A stretch of DNA of 64,000 nt from Liolophura sinensis (GCF_032854445.1 NC_088300.1:37974458-38038457), one strand, 5' to 3'; positions 24,201 to 32,708 are shown, numbered from the stretch's first letter. Numbers and translations: made by a program. The notes: a model not told the origin generated them from the sequence alone.

Positions 24201-27200
24201 AACATTTACAATCAGTGTTCTGAGTAAATGTGCCTTATCTCCATACAAGTGTCTAATGAACATTTACGAGCAGTGTTGCTTAAATGACACCCTCTGATGT
24301 ACATGTTTTTATCATCAATCACACATTTCAGCAGCATTTAAAGAAGGTATAAAAGTGTTAAGTTTTAAAATAAAAACAGTCCAGGTGTGATTGCCAATTT
24401 ATACAAAACACCCTCGTGTAGTAATATTCACGATATATTGTGAAGGTTTAATATGGTTCACTAGAATGTTTCACTTGACGGTGGGTTAGGATCTATAGTG
24501 AAAACAAGTAAGCAGAGCTCAGAGAAAACCACTGTCCTTCAGCAGCTATCTGACAAACCTTCTCACTATTAAAGTTACAGAGAAATCTAAAAGTGTGAAT
24601 CGGCTGTGATCTGAAAGTGGAAAAAATCCTTACTTACCTTTTAATCACCAGGCTAATTAAATATGACACAGCTGCTAATGACTGTTCTGAATCTGCTGAA
24701 TCAAGGGCAGTCATCTGAAAATAAATGAAATGGTAAAATACTTGGTGAATCTGATAGGCAAACTTTAAATTTTTTTAAAACTATTGAATTCAACTGGAGT
24801 TTAGAAATACAGTGTGAGCAATGGTTATGTTGACTCACAGGCGGCCATTTGAGTACACCCCAGGGAAACTGTGTGTGTCCCAAAAATATTTTGTTATGTT
24901 CTGTTTTTTTAACAAATTTTATAGTTAAACTCATGTACTAGTATGATGTTAATAATTATTAAGACAGATGATTATTGAAACTATGAACATTAGATATGTT
25001 AAACTTCTACATGTATGTCTATTAGATGCACTCACAGTAAGACAACGGTATGTCAGGGCCATATGTAGAAAACTAAAACCTATGGTTATCGTGCAGTGCA
25101 AGTGCAGGACTATCATTTATTTGTTAATTTGATTTTATGCCGTACTCAAGAATATTTCACTTATACGATGGCGGCCAGCATTATAGTGGGAGGAAACCGG
25201 GCAGAGCCCGGGGAAAACCACAACCATCCGCAGGTTGCTGGCAAACCTTCCCACTTACGGCAGGACAGGAAGCCAGCATGAGCTGGACTTGAACTCACAG
25301 CGACCACATTGGTGAGAGGCTCCAGGGTCATTAAGCTGTGCTAGCGCGCTAACCGACTAAGCCACGGAGGCCCCCTGCATGACTAAAAGGTAGGCTGCAG
25401 GAATGTGGGTCAACTTATCTTAACGATGCACTGGCATACCAAGCAATACTAAGCCACAGTGACTAGTGGTATTAAACGGTTGGTCCAACGCAATCTGTGA
25501 CTATCGGCGGCAAAACATTAGGTTTTAAACGATGCCATTGTTAAATTTTTGGTGTGCGGAAGATTGCGCTGTGTAGTAGTGAACGAAATAACTTTGAATA
25601 CATTCGGTCATTTGACCCAGCGTTGCCTTTTTGTTTCAAACTAACACTGTGATAACAAGTCTGTACAATTTACTGTTGATTTTGATACAGATTCCGCTCC
25701 TTGGTGTGATGACAGTCTAAAATAGAAAACTAATGTTAATTTGTGGTTCCGATTAGTTACTACAGGTAACACTGTCTGTCTCTTACGATACTATCAACAT
25801 CCAATGAAGACTGTACCAGGTTGACAGTCAGTCTGACTGAGCCCTGGAGGTAGTTATAGTTGGAACTGAGTGGCCGTTTCATTGGTTGACCATCTAAGTA
25901 TTCCGTAATGACAAATGGACAGGGTTACAGGACAACAGCAACATTCTGTGGTAAAAGAACTTTGTACGAATAGTGCCAACGTACCAGTGCACCCAAATAC
26001 TCCGTTTCTGATTCTTTTCCTCCTTGTGCCTTAATAATTTCTGTCACTGCTGCAAGAACAGCCAAAATCTGCCAAGAAAACAGCAAATACATTGTTTTAG
26101 ACATAAATCAACTGATATATGCAGATCTACTACAGTGAAATCATGAAATCGCTACAGAACAAAGACCAGATCTGGAGCTTAAGGAAAACATGCATCAAAT
26201 GGTCATTATTCTGTACTGACCCGATTCATCGAGAAGCTGGTTTATCCCTAAACTTCACCCCGACAAAATTCAGTTTTAGAGGCCAATAAATGTTTTTCCG
26301 TTATATTTTCTCACGCTGGACATTACATTTACCCAACAGGATATAATCCTACCTTCCAAACAAATGAGAAAACCCATTTCAGTATGAATATACTTCTCAG
26401 AATCAGAAAGATGAGAGATTCTACATTTTAGATAGGTCATTCAGATAAAGTCACACTCTCATAAGTACACACAATACCAGTATGGTATGTGGGCGTGCTA
26501 TTAACACACATCTGACTTGAACAAATTCAAACAAGCATTTTGGGAGTATTGCAATGTCCTGCACAGGTTTGGGCCATCAAAACAACATTTATGTCAAGTG
26601 AAAAGTGGACATAATTTAAAATAAATTTGTTCAAAATAGACAAAATGGACAAAAACTGTAACTTGTCATGGTAAAAACATGTACCATGTTTCAATTTAGT
26701 TGTATGTGATGAACATAGATTTATCCAGAATTTATATCAGGAAATGTCATTTCCAAGCTTCTCCTATTTTTGCTATCTGTCTCATTTTAATTTTGTCAGG
26801 GTGTTTCAAAGACACGGAGACCTCCCATCCCAACACCCCCACCTCCCTCACCCCAACCTGGTATAACCTAATATGCTGACTGAAATGTCCAGAAATCTGT
26901 TTTGTGATGGACTAACAATGAGGGACTAATAAGAGCAAATTGAGTATAGATCTTCTGGTCTTCCACTCAAAACAGGTATAAAGGAAGTTTCAATATGACA
27001 TGTGCAGGGAAGTCTTTCAATTATGACTTGTTTAGAAAGCTTGTTTTACCGACATGTAGAATCTGCCTATAAAACTACACTGAGTCTAACAATATTATCA
27101 TTAATTATTATCATTATCATGTATAGCCTGGACTTATCGTGACAGTGTACGCAACTGACTACTGAGTTCCCTTTGACATTTTTCAGGGGAGATAACTCAA

Positions 27201-30200
27201 TATTTTGTTTGAACTCATTAACGACAACTACTGTTGTTATGAACTGGAAATGACATGTTAAGGCCATAGGTTGTGCTCAATGTGTTCCCACAGAATTGGT
27301 AATTATTTTACCTGTTACACCAGTTAACTGTTCTAAACTTGTTGTAAGATTTATTACAATGTACTTAAACTATTTCCCTAAATAGTTAAATAAGCTACTA
27401 AGTAATATTTATTTATTTATTTTATTGGTGTTTTACGCCGTAATCAAGAATACTAAGTAATATGCACAAGGTTACATTGTACAGGATTAATGGTGACGCC
27501 ATCAGAGAACATGCCCATGTGATGTGATGTGATGTGATTTGAAGTTACATGGTGATAACCACTAAATATGGCACCCAACACTGTACACCTTACAATTAAA
27601 TATGGTACCCAACACTGTACACCTCACCATTAAATATGGTACCTAACACTGTACACCTAACCATTAAATATGGTACCTAACACTGTACACCTAACCATTA
27701 AATATGGTACCCAACATTGTACACCTAACCATTAAATATGGTACCAAACACTGTACCTAACAAAGTAACTATCGATTATCACTCAGATGAATTAGTGAAT
27801 CATCATGGCGAGAGTTCAAATCTGGCATATCCCTGTATTCTTTGCTTTCTTGTTTTTGTTTTGCAATGTGTTTTAATCCCCACGTACATGTAGATCTGTT
27901 TATTCTGAATGTATGTTCCAAATGTCTTGTCTACGTCTTGTTAATACACCTGTACTCCATGTACTGTATCTAATTGTAGCCATTTCATATTTGTTCCCTT
28001 CAGGCCACCTTGTCACTGGCCAGTCACCGGTAGAGACAGACGAACAAATCAACAAACAAACAGTTAATTAACTCTTGAGGTTCATGGAGATGTCATGGAG
28101 CTCCAAAACAAATTTGATGAAGATAGTCCTGGAGACTGTTTCAGCTTTGTTATTAATTCATATTATTAATTAACGATTGTAAGCCAATAGACAAACCCCA
28201 AAAGTTGATCACTTTCTCAGTTTCATACGCCTTAAGCTTCAAATAAAAATTGGAAGCATTGAAGAAACTGTAAAAGTAGATCCTCATGGCCCTTATTATG
28301 AAAATTTGACGAAAGACGCTGGACAGTACAAACACAATAAGCTGGAGGAAGGAACAACAAAATGCAGGGGTTTATAGAAGTTGTCTGGATGAACCAGTAT
28401 GCGGTCCATCAAATAAAAAACTCAATACCTGGTTATATTTATTCACTTTAGGTTGGTTTTTGAAAGAAATATTTACAAATTTTACATAAACTCAATGTAA
28501 ACATCTCCAAAGTTCTGCCAAAGCAACATGTTTGAATTGCGAGTTATCTCCCTTGAACGGAAAACTTCATGAACAGCTGCGGAGATCAGACTTAAAAAGG
28601 CAATTTTTGGAAGCGGAGGGGCTTATGAAATCGAACATGACACATAGTAATGTTTTCTGGTCTCTACCAATCCCCATGAATACACTTGCCATACTCGTGT
28701 GGGTTCAGATTATTCTGTACCTGTGAGCGCACGCAGTCTAACTGGCTCAGTCCCTCTGACAAATTTAGAACCTTCTTGGACAGATCTGAACATTTACTAG
28801 CGCCATCGACTCGCTATAAAAGCATATTATTTTTGTTTTAACACAGGACTTCAGGCCGTCACATAGCCCCGAAAGACTCCAACTCCTTTTCTTATATAGG
28901 CCTAGCGTCATTAGAGTTTTGACGCTAACAGTGTTAATTTTGTACTCAACAAATGTAAAGGAAAATTTTCCCATGTTACTGAATGAGTCTTGTGCAAATA
29001 AAAGACACCAACCTAAAGACCTGCTTTTCTGCAATGCCACCATATGTCCCTACTCGTTTTGAAACAGATTTATTATAGCCATGAAGGCTTCCATGGCACA
29101 CGCCTCGGCCACTATCACCATCTTGAGCAGCTATATGCATGTCCCGCTTCAGAGTGGAGCAGTAGGAAGATGGCGGCAGTGGACAAGGTGTGTGTTTTGT
29201 GGAAGCTTTCATGGCTATAATAAATGCATTCTAAAACATGCATGGACATCTGGTGGTGGTGCGGTGGGTACGAAACACAGGTCTTTAGGTTGGTGTCTTT
29301 TATTTGCACATGACTTATTCCATAACAGAGAAAATCGGCCTGGATCTGTATATGCATCTCGACTCATGTCTGAAAACATCGTTTAAATTGATATTAAGAT
29401 CAAATGCACATGTTTTGAGTTTTCAATATATGCTCTTTGTTGTAAGCCATCTGGGCAGGTCTTCACACTTCACTGGACAAAGTCTGTGCCAGGCAAAAAA
29501 TAAATGCAATTGCTTTAATTGAGTTCATTTTGGCAGTGATCATTCTTTTAATCAATGGATACTAAAGCAAACAAATATTCAATTTTGGTTCCTCAAACGA
29601 TCAGTCAAAACAAAAAAAAAAATCAATTTCAACTGAAAGACATTGGTCGGTATGTGGAAAAATGTCTTCGATTAACCCCTGATATGAACTTTGTACTTCT
29701 GTTTGTCTGAGTGGTTTTACTTTGCCTGACAAAAATACTGATGACCTCCTGATGAAATTAAAGGCAATAATTAAGCACAGATGATAGGTGCATCTTGTGA
29801 TGTAATCAGTGTGATAATTTTTACCTAGGAAATTCACTGTTTTGGATCATTTTTGAGGCGTTAATTACACTGACACACCCCTTAGGTGGAGCACGGATAG
29901 AATGAATATACTGTTCATGACTTTCTTGTGGTTGTGCCTAATATGTCTCAGTCAGATTACAAAAGTTTTATACTTACTTCTTTGTGGAGGGCAGAGTTTG
30001 ACTTGCAATAGCGAAGGACTCTCCCAAATGATGTGTTGGTACACTCTGTCCAGTTACTCGCCCAGGAGTTCATCGTTTTGGCTGTGACACTGAGTTTATC
30101 AGTTTCAGAGAGAACGTCCACCATATGCTTATTTCCACTCTCATCCTCTTGACTTTCATTATGTTTCGCCAGTGCAGCTTCTGTCAAGCAGCTGGGTCCT

Positions 30201-31686
30201 GTACCACAAGAAAACATTTTCGACTGTTTCGCTGTTTTCAAAATACAGTACTCTAAATACTACTTTTTGGTTCAGTTCTTGTGCAGAAACAGATGACCAC
30301 TCAAAGTCATGTTCCATAAAAGGCATGGTATGTAATATAATCCTCATTTTACAGATGGGTATAAAATGTTTCTAGAGAGTAGTTTTATTACATAATAGAG
30401 ATATGATCATGTTAGGCTTAATTTGGTTCTTGGACCTAAAGCCTCGAAGGCAGGCCTGAAATTACATTGTAAGACGGCATTGCTGCCAGTAGACTATATT
30501 TATTTATTTATTTATTTGATTGATGTTTTACGCTGTACTCAAGAATATTTCACTTATACCACAGCGGCCAGCATTATGGTGGGAGGAAACCGGGCAGAGC
30601 CCAGGGGAACCCACGACCATCTGCAGCTTGCTGGCAGACCTTCCCACGTACAGTCAAAGAAGAAGCCAGCATGAGCTGGACTTGAACTAACAGCAACCGC
30701 ATTGGTGAGAGACTCCTGGGTCATTACGCTGCACTAGCGCGCTAACCAACTGAGACACGAATGGCCATGCCAGTAGACTATAGGATAGGTCTCTGAACGA
30801 CGCTGGAAAATGCCTCATTTATGATGCAAATTCAAACATCTGATGCATGTACTTCTCAGACAGCTGTCGGTCTACACTACAGTAGACCTACTGAACCTGG
30901 ATCAAGAGTTTCATGAATTACAAGCCAGATTTTCAGACAATTTAAGAATCTGGTTCAAATTTCTGATCCAAATAGCATCCTACACACAGGTTGAACATCA
31001 AACAATGAAAGCAATTCAAACTTTACTACTTTTATCATAGTCTGAGTACAGTGACTGTCGTTGAGGAATACTGTCTCTAATGTATAACTCGCGTCCTGTC
31101 AGCCGGAAATATTCGTTTAATATCCACATTTTACTTCACTTTAGAGTCTTGCCCCCTTAAAGTGAAATATAAATTTTTGAAATTGCTGAAGGCACATAAC
31201 TAAGAAATTTTGTTCAATAGACATCCCACAACAACATGCCTCTTAAAGCCATTATTGCTTTTGACTTTGTTCGTTAATATTATTCTGCATACTTAGCTAA
31301 CACACATGGAGTTATCATGTTGGTGGGAACATTAAGGTTCCTTGACTGTCGGTTAAGGAATGTTCATTTAGGGGACGTCGTAAAGACTAGGTTGATGGTT
31401 GTCAGGTGTTCATGTGGAAAGATGGTTCTTCAATGAACTGACATCAAAGGTTGGACTTAGTCAGGAAGCAAGCATCGGCTCCTACTCCTATCGTTTTACT
31501 TGTCAGGTTGTTGTTGTTGTAATCAATTTTCAGAATGAACTTACCGGTGATTTCATTGAAAAATCTGTTCTTAGCCGCATCACGAAACTTTTTCCCACTA
31601 GGATTACTATTGCTACTTTGTCCTTTTCTCCACCGTTTGCCTTTTCCTGATGTCTTTGGGTGCGATAATGTTCCCTTTTTCCGCAT
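3097..31686 (-). CDS. RRP12: RRP12-like ribosome biogenesis factor, N-terminal half (16 exons, gene runs off left edge)
   Basis: RRP12 is a HEAT/ARM-repeat nucleolar protein needed for maturation and nuclear export of pre-ribosomal subunits. Sixteen minus-strand exons join without a frame break into about 673 codons: 31545-31686, 29978-30198, 25985-26068, 24638-24714, 22978-23083, 22063-22179, 20394-20532, 18741-18868, 16365-16463, 10706-10909, 10057-10230, 8897-8932, 7978-8120, 6704-6825, 3384-3499 and 3097-3208. Family landmarks read directly are [13 protein letters not shown] at the N terminus, [66 protein letters not shown] and [13 protein letters not shown], all matching the order I recall for the human protein. 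Every junction but the last has clear GT/AG sites and matching phase. The family is usually about 1,300 residues, so the C-terminal half is missing from the window. The start at 31686 is the first Met of an open frame and matches the family N terminus. Introns are full of minisatellites, two of them flanking exon 9. Confidence 0.93.
3384..3499 (-). CDS. RRP12: RRP12 exon 15
   Basis: 116 bp, acceptor TTTGTCTTCACAG, donor ACA|GTAAGTTG. Encodes [20 protein letters not shown] and KPTDLPT, matching the conserved LQWQMW-LLP-FC-PTD pattern of the family. Confidence 0.92.
3956..4234 (-). mobile_element. tRNA-derived SINE (family 1), full length
   Basis: The tRNA-like head on the minus strand has an A box (TGGCTCAGTTGGTTAACG) and a B box (GAGTTCAATTCCAGC). 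The conserved body and ATTTATTTA tail follow. It is flanked by TGATAATACAA at 3945-3955 and 4235-4245, a clean target duplication, and it split the first unit of the 104-bp array. Confidence 0.92.
4235..6475. repeat. 104-bp minisatellite in RRP12 intron 14
   Basis: About 21 head-to-tail units of 104 bp, marked by CTGCAGAAGTTGATAATACA, GACAGATGGTTGGGCATACA and TGTCATTCCCATACTCCCTC. A stub of the same unit precedes the SINE at about 3925-3955. Unit variants (TGATGAGAC vs TGATAATAC; ATACATGCGG vs TTATATGCAG) alternate in blocks. Many overlapping 90-residue ORFs in both strands are repeat shadows. Confidence 0.95.
6704..6825 (-). CDS. RRP12: RRP12 exon 14
   Basis: 122 bp, acceptor TTTTTCATTACAG, donor AAGG|GTAGGAAA. 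Encodes [20 protein letters not shown], then [13 protein letters not shown], the most recognisable block of the protein. Confidence 0.93.
6925..7182 (-). mobile_element. SINE family 1, old copy
   Basis: Diverged minus-strand copy: CTTATGGTGGGAGGAAACTG, GCAGAGCCCAGGGGAAACCC and a decayed tRNA head near 7170. No target duplication recognised. Confidence 0.75.
7330..7480 (-). mobile_element. SINE family 1, old 5'-truncated copy
   Basis: Matches only the tail and body (TGCCATACTCAAG, TATGGGTGGAGGAAACC); the tRNA head is missing. Confidence 0.65.
7978..8120 (-). CDS. RRP12: RRP12 exon 13
   Basis: 143 bp, acceptor TTATCCACATTCACAG, donor GATAG|GTAAGATG. Encodes [19 protein letters not shown], then [20 protein letters not shown]. 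An earlier GTGATA is rejected as donor because only GTAAGATG keeps phase with exon 14. Confidence 0.91.
8897..8932 (-). CDS. RRP12: RRP12 exon 12 (36-bp microexon)
   Basis: Twelve codons, [12 protein letters not shown], between acceptor TTCTTTTCTTGCAG and donor AAG|GTTAGTAA. Phase is 0 on both sides and the peptide fills the gap between exons 11 and 13 expected from the family. It is too short to appear as a free ORF. Confidence 0.82.
9291..9530 (+). mobile_element. SINE family 1, plus orientation
   Basis: The head GCCTCCATGGCTGAGGTGGT and B box GAGTTCAAGTCC are followed by the body and the tail AACACCAATCAAATAAATAA. Part of the body is deleted near 9470. Confidence 0.88.
10057..10230 (-). 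CDS. RRP12: RRP12 exon 11
   Basis: 58 codons, acceptor TGTGTGTTACAG, donor ACT|GTGAGTAT. Encodes [13 protein letters not shown], then [20 protein letters not shown]. The GTGAGTAT donor was preferred to an upstream GTATAC because it alone keeps frame with the 36-bp exon 12. Confidence 0.9.
10706..10909 (-). CDS. RRP12: RRP12 exon 10
   Basis: 68 codons, acceptor GTATGATTTCAG, donor AAG|GTAAAACT. Encodes [19 protein letters not shown], then [19 protein letters not shown] and AATQVLK, close to the family throughout. Confidence 0.94.
10910..12556. other. RRP12 intron 9, unique part
   Basis: 1.6 kb of intron without a recognisable exon, SINE or tandem array. Confidence 0.5.
12557..14999. repeat. 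54-bp minisatellite derived from the RRP12 exon 9 donor, main block
   Basis: On the gene (minus) strand each unit reads CAGAGCTGACTGTACAGATC, ATAACG, then GTATGTACATCATCGTGTGC, ACATATAC. The first 26 bases copy the end of exon 9 with about three changes and the rest copies the start of the intron, including the GT donor. About 42 units lie here and six more at 16029-16364. Three copies of a flanking segment (ATGCATCAATGTCAAATGCA and about 60 bp after it) at 12557, 13748 and 13927 show larger block duplications. The 18-codon unit leaves long ORFs open on both strands (up to 370 codons); I treat these as shadows. Confidence 0.95.
15000..16028. mobile_element. Non-autonomous DNA transposon inserted in the 54-bp array
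   Basis: A 1,029-bp insertion with perfect 18-bp inverted ends, CAGGCAGCGAAATTTGGC, flanked by a 6-bp duplication TGATAT (14994-14999 and 16029-16034). No transposase frame seen. Subterminal pieces around ACCGAT/ATCGGTTAGGCC are also mirrored. Superfamily not assigned. It contains a (TA)n run at 15522-15543. Confidence 0.88.
16029..16364. repeat. 54-bp minisatellite, block touching exon 9
   Basis: Six units that continue the array across the transposon and end exactly at the exon 9 donor. The first intronic unit starts at the real GTATGTACATAATAG. Confidence 0.95.
16365..16463 (-). CDS. RRP12: RRP12 exon 9, flanked by two minisatellites
   Basis: 33 codons from [15 protein letters not shown] to AELTAQIIT. 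Acceptor GTTTTCTCCACAG, donor ATAACG|GTATGTAC. The frame continues exactly into [11 protein letters not shown] of exon 10, as expected for the family, so this is the genuine exon. Its last 26 bases and its donor are copied in every unit of the downstream 54-bp array. About 100 bp upstream of its acceptor lies a 20-bp array with acceptor-like units. Confidence 0.93.
16565..18262. repeat. 20-bp minisatellite upstream of RRP12 exon 9
   Basis: About 86 units of 19-20 bp; on the gene strand CCCCTCTACAGATGGCATGC. Each unit resembles a 3' splice site (pyrimidine run, then ACAG|ATG) and shares CTC(C/T)ACAGATG with the true exon 9 acceptor. Larger blocks of several units are duplicated. Long minus-strand ORFs (for example [14 protein letters not shown] repeats) are shadows. 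Confidence 0.94.
18370..18502 (+). mobile_element. SINE family 1, 5'-truncated
   Basis: Body and tail only: GGTTTCCCCCAGGCTCTGCC to AAACACCAATCAAAT. Confidence 0.78.
18741..18868 (-). CDS. RRP12: RRP12 exon 8
   Basis: 128 bp, acceptor TGTAAATTTCAG, donor GTG|GTGAGTAA. Encodes [19 protein letters not shown], then [13 protein letters not shown], a HEAT-type helix pair. Confidence 0.93.
19110..20200. repeat. 55-bp minisatellite in RRP12 intron 7 with 275-bp higher-order period
   Basis: About 20 units marked by TTCCAGCAGTATGGTGTACG, TCCCAAGTGGGATGTCAGTA and CTGTGATCACTG. Variant units (CATGTCCCAAGGGCG, GGCAGTATGGCG, AAGTGGCATG with TGTTATCAC) recur in the same order five units apart, showing duplication of a five-unit block. 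Confidence 0.94.
20210..20345 (+). mobile_element. Decayed SINE tail
   Basis: Weak match to the SINE body and end: GGTTTACCACAGGCAC, TATAAGTGAACAATTTTTGA, AAACATCAATCAAAT. Confidence 0.5.
20394..20532 (-). CDS. RRP12: RRP12 exon 7
   Basis: 139 bp, acceptor TGTTTGATCCAG, donor GCGG|GTGAGATG. Encodes [16 protein letters not shown], then [17 protein letters not shown], with the conserved HHPAA and TAKYC elements. Confidence 0.93.
20533..22062. other. RRP12 intron 6, mostly unique
   Basis: No exon seen. It contains a short dispersed-repeat fragment at about 20640-20712 (GAGTGAGTGAGTG, GGGGTTTAACGTCATACTCA) and a small 12-bp tandem (ACATGTGACGCT) at 20938-20995. Confidence 0.5.
22063..22179 (-). 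CDS. RRP12: RRP12 exon 6
   Basis: 39 codons, acceptor TGTGTGCTTTCAG, donor AAG|GTAAGGAT. Contains [15 protein letters not shown]; the HPKPK motif is diagnostic for the family. Confidence 0.93.
22252..22314. repeat. Near-perfect hairpin in RRP12 intron 5
   Basis: 24-bp arms (22252-22275 and 22291-22314, one mismatch) around a 15-base loop; the arm begins GAGGCATTACTTACGGATAA. It lies 73 bp upstream of the exon 6 acceptor on the gene strand. A 13-bp direct repeat CGACAAGCAAATA flanks it at about 22229 and 22359. A miniature element remnant is possible. Confidence 0.85.
22978..23083 (-). CDS. RRP12: RRP12 exon 5
   Basis: 106 bp. The acceptor TTCTTCCCTGGCCAG restores frame with exon 4 (AG|A = Arg) and the donor is TCT|GTAAGTAT. 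Encodes [20 protein letters not shown] and 15 further residues. The 58-bp minisatellite ends about 45 bp upstream of this acceptor. Confidence 0.9.
23115..24268. repeat. 58-bp minisatellite abutting the RRP12 exon 5 acceptor
   Basis: About 20 units of CTGAGTAAATGTGGCTTATC, TCCATACAAGTGTCTAATGA and ACATTTACAATCAGTATC, with variants GGCTT/GCCTT and CAGTATC/CAGTGTT/CACAGTT. On the gene strand each unit contains TTTACTCAG, so there is an AG every 58 bp, and the array stops about 45 bp before the real acceptor. Confidence 0.94.
24450..24570 (-). mobile_element. Decayed SINE family 1 copy
   Basis: Weak minus-strand match: AATGTTTCACTTGACGGTGG, GCAGAGCTCAGAGAAAACC, CTGACAAACCTTCTCAC. Confidence 0.45.
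24638..24714 (-). CDS. RRP12: RRP12 exon 4
   Basis: 77 bp, acceptor TTTATTTTCAG, donor AAAAG|GTAAGTAA. Encodes the helical segment [17 protein letters not shown]; the Arg codon is split 2/1 with exon 5. Confidence 0.9.
25112..25374 (-). mobile_element. SINE family 1, full length
   Basis: Tail, body and complete tRNA-like head (GCCTCCGTGGCTTAGTCGGT on the minus strand). RRP12 intron 3. Confidence 0.9.
25985..26068 (-). CDS. RRP12: RRP12 exon 3
   Basis: 28 codons in phase 0, acceptor TTTTCTTGGCAG, donor CTG|GTACGT. Reads [19 protein letters not shown], then SETEYLGAL, one of the best conserved blocks of the family. Confidence 0.93.
26069..27400. other. RRP12 intron 2, left part
   Basis: No exon, tandem array or SINE recognised. 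Confidence 0.4.
27409..27450 (-). mobile_element. SINE family 1 tail-only insertion (42 bp)
   Basis: Only the last 42 bp of the SINE (ATTGGTGTTTTACGCCGTAA, TCAAGAA), flanked by a perfect 13-bp duplication TACTAAGTAATAT at 27396-27408 and 27451-27463. A real, severely 5'-truncated retroposition. Confidence 0.88.
27560..27760. repeat. 34-bp minisatellite
   Basis: About six units of TAAATATGGTACCCAACACT, GTACACCTAACCAT in RRP12 intron 2. Confidence 0.9.
27761..28949. other. RRP12 intron 2, middle part
   Basis: No exon, array or SINE recognised. A short GAGTTATCTCCCTTGAACGG motif is present at about 28543. Confidence 0.4.
28950..29345. mobile_element. Foldback (long inverted-repeat) element
   Basis: The two halves mirror each other about a centre near 29147. 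AATAAAAGACACCAACCTAA at about 28998 faces TTAGGTTGGTGTCTTTTATT near 29298, and GCCATGAAGGCTTCCATGG faces GGAAGCTTTCATGGC. The arms are roughly 180 bp and diverged. It looks like a MITE-type hairpin; no coding capacity seen and outer ends not defined. Confidence 0.75.
29978..30198 (-). CDS. RRP12: RRP12 exon 2
   Basis: Acceptor TGTGGTACAG, donor GAA|GTAAGTAT, 221 bp (2 bases + 73 codons). An acidic, variable first half ([11 protein letters not shown]) is followed by conserved [18 protein letters not shown] and SALHKE. Confidence 0.9.
30499..30767 (-). mobile_element. SINE family 1, full length, with 15-bp target duplication
   Basis: Complete copy flanked by TGCCAGTAGACTATA at 30484-30498 and 30768-30782. 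RRP12 intron 1. Confidence 0.93.
31545..31686 (-). CDS. RRP12: RRP12 exon 1 (start codon)
   Basis: Encodes residues 1-47 plus the first base of codon 48. The basic stretch [16 protein letters not shown] and the following KNRFFNEIT are typical of the extreme N terminus of this family. The donor is ACCG|GTAAGTTC. The first Met of this open frame, at 31686, is taken as the start. Confidence 0.92.
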
Positions 31687-32708
31687 TGTTCAAATCTGTG
31701 TTTACAGCGACAACCTGGAACACGTGGGGAAGTCCTTCTGATGATAGGAATGAAATGTAGAACCTAAAATAGACAGACCTATGTCAAGGACGCCAGCTGC
31801 TCCCGTGAACGCGAGTCAAAACTAATATGGATAACACCTTTCAATTTAATTGAAAAAAATGATTGTTTCTAGCTATATAAAACAAGCCTAAACACACACA
31901 ACGCATCAAATTCAGTTTAACTTGAACTTTTTAGTAAAAGTGTGACTTTTAAAAATAGTTATTTCTTTCTAGAGTTTCCATTTATAACGTTTTTAACTTT
32001 AATGGATTATTTCATGTACATGTCAGTCATGTAAAACGGTTTGAAGGGTTAGAGTTAGCTGATTAGGTAGGTGCTTTTCCGGCTTTATTTCAAGTTCAAC
32101 GATTGTACAATGGCACTCGCCCGAACAAAATGACAGGGAACGGCTGGATCAGCAGTTATCGGCAGCCTACATATCCATGAGGGGACCGGAAGTACATCTA
32201 CCAGCAGAACGGACGTCCATGAGCAGGACGGTGTAGAGCGCATGACCAAACATATGGCGCGAAATACAAAGTATATATCTATATTTATAAGTCTATAGTC
32301 TCGTACCTTGCCCAGTTATTGGTAAACGAACAAATTTCATGTTCCGGTCTGCTCATGGATGTCCGTTCTCCTCATGGACGTGCTTGCTCATAGATGTAGG
32401 CTGCTTGGTACTACTCGCTTAGTCGGTAAAATTTTACTGAAGTATTTTGTGCTTTGTAATGATGACACTGATTTGTCGTCATTGAAACTAGTGTTTTAAG
32501 AAAATTAACAATGTTGTTATTGCATTGACAATGCTGTTAAAGCTGCTTAAGTTAGAATTTTTGGCTGTCAGTGTTCATCAAAAAGAACACCGCTAGGCTT
32601 CCTGCTTGTGTAGTTACCTGTATGTACTTATGTGGTGATTGCCATCTTACTATACTTTCAGTGATTAGAATAACAGACATAAAACTCATATGCGTTTTGT
32701 ATTTTCAG
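31687..32708. promoter_or_regulatory. Shared divergent promoter region of RRP12 and XRCC6
   Basis: The two start codons face away from each other about 1.04 kb apart, so this interval must hold both 5' UTRs and probably a bidirectional promoter. Visible candidate sites are an E-box CACGTG at 31721-31726, 35 bp before the RRP12 ATG, and an E2F-like TTTCGCGCC (minus strand) at 32256-32264. No TATA box is convincing. The region also holds an imperfect inverted repeat. The non-coding first exon of XRCC6 should be here but I cannot place it. Confidence 0.5.
32162..32404. repeat. Imperfect inverted repeat in the divergent promoter
   Basis: The left arm (32162-32230, starting GCAGCCTACATATCCATGAG) is mirrored by the right arm (32343-32404, ending CATAGATGTAGGCTGC). 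The spacer is about 110 bp. Within the arms a CCATGAG-type motif recurs about every 20 bp. It could be an old foldback element or a promoter-embedded hairpin. Confidence 0.6.
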
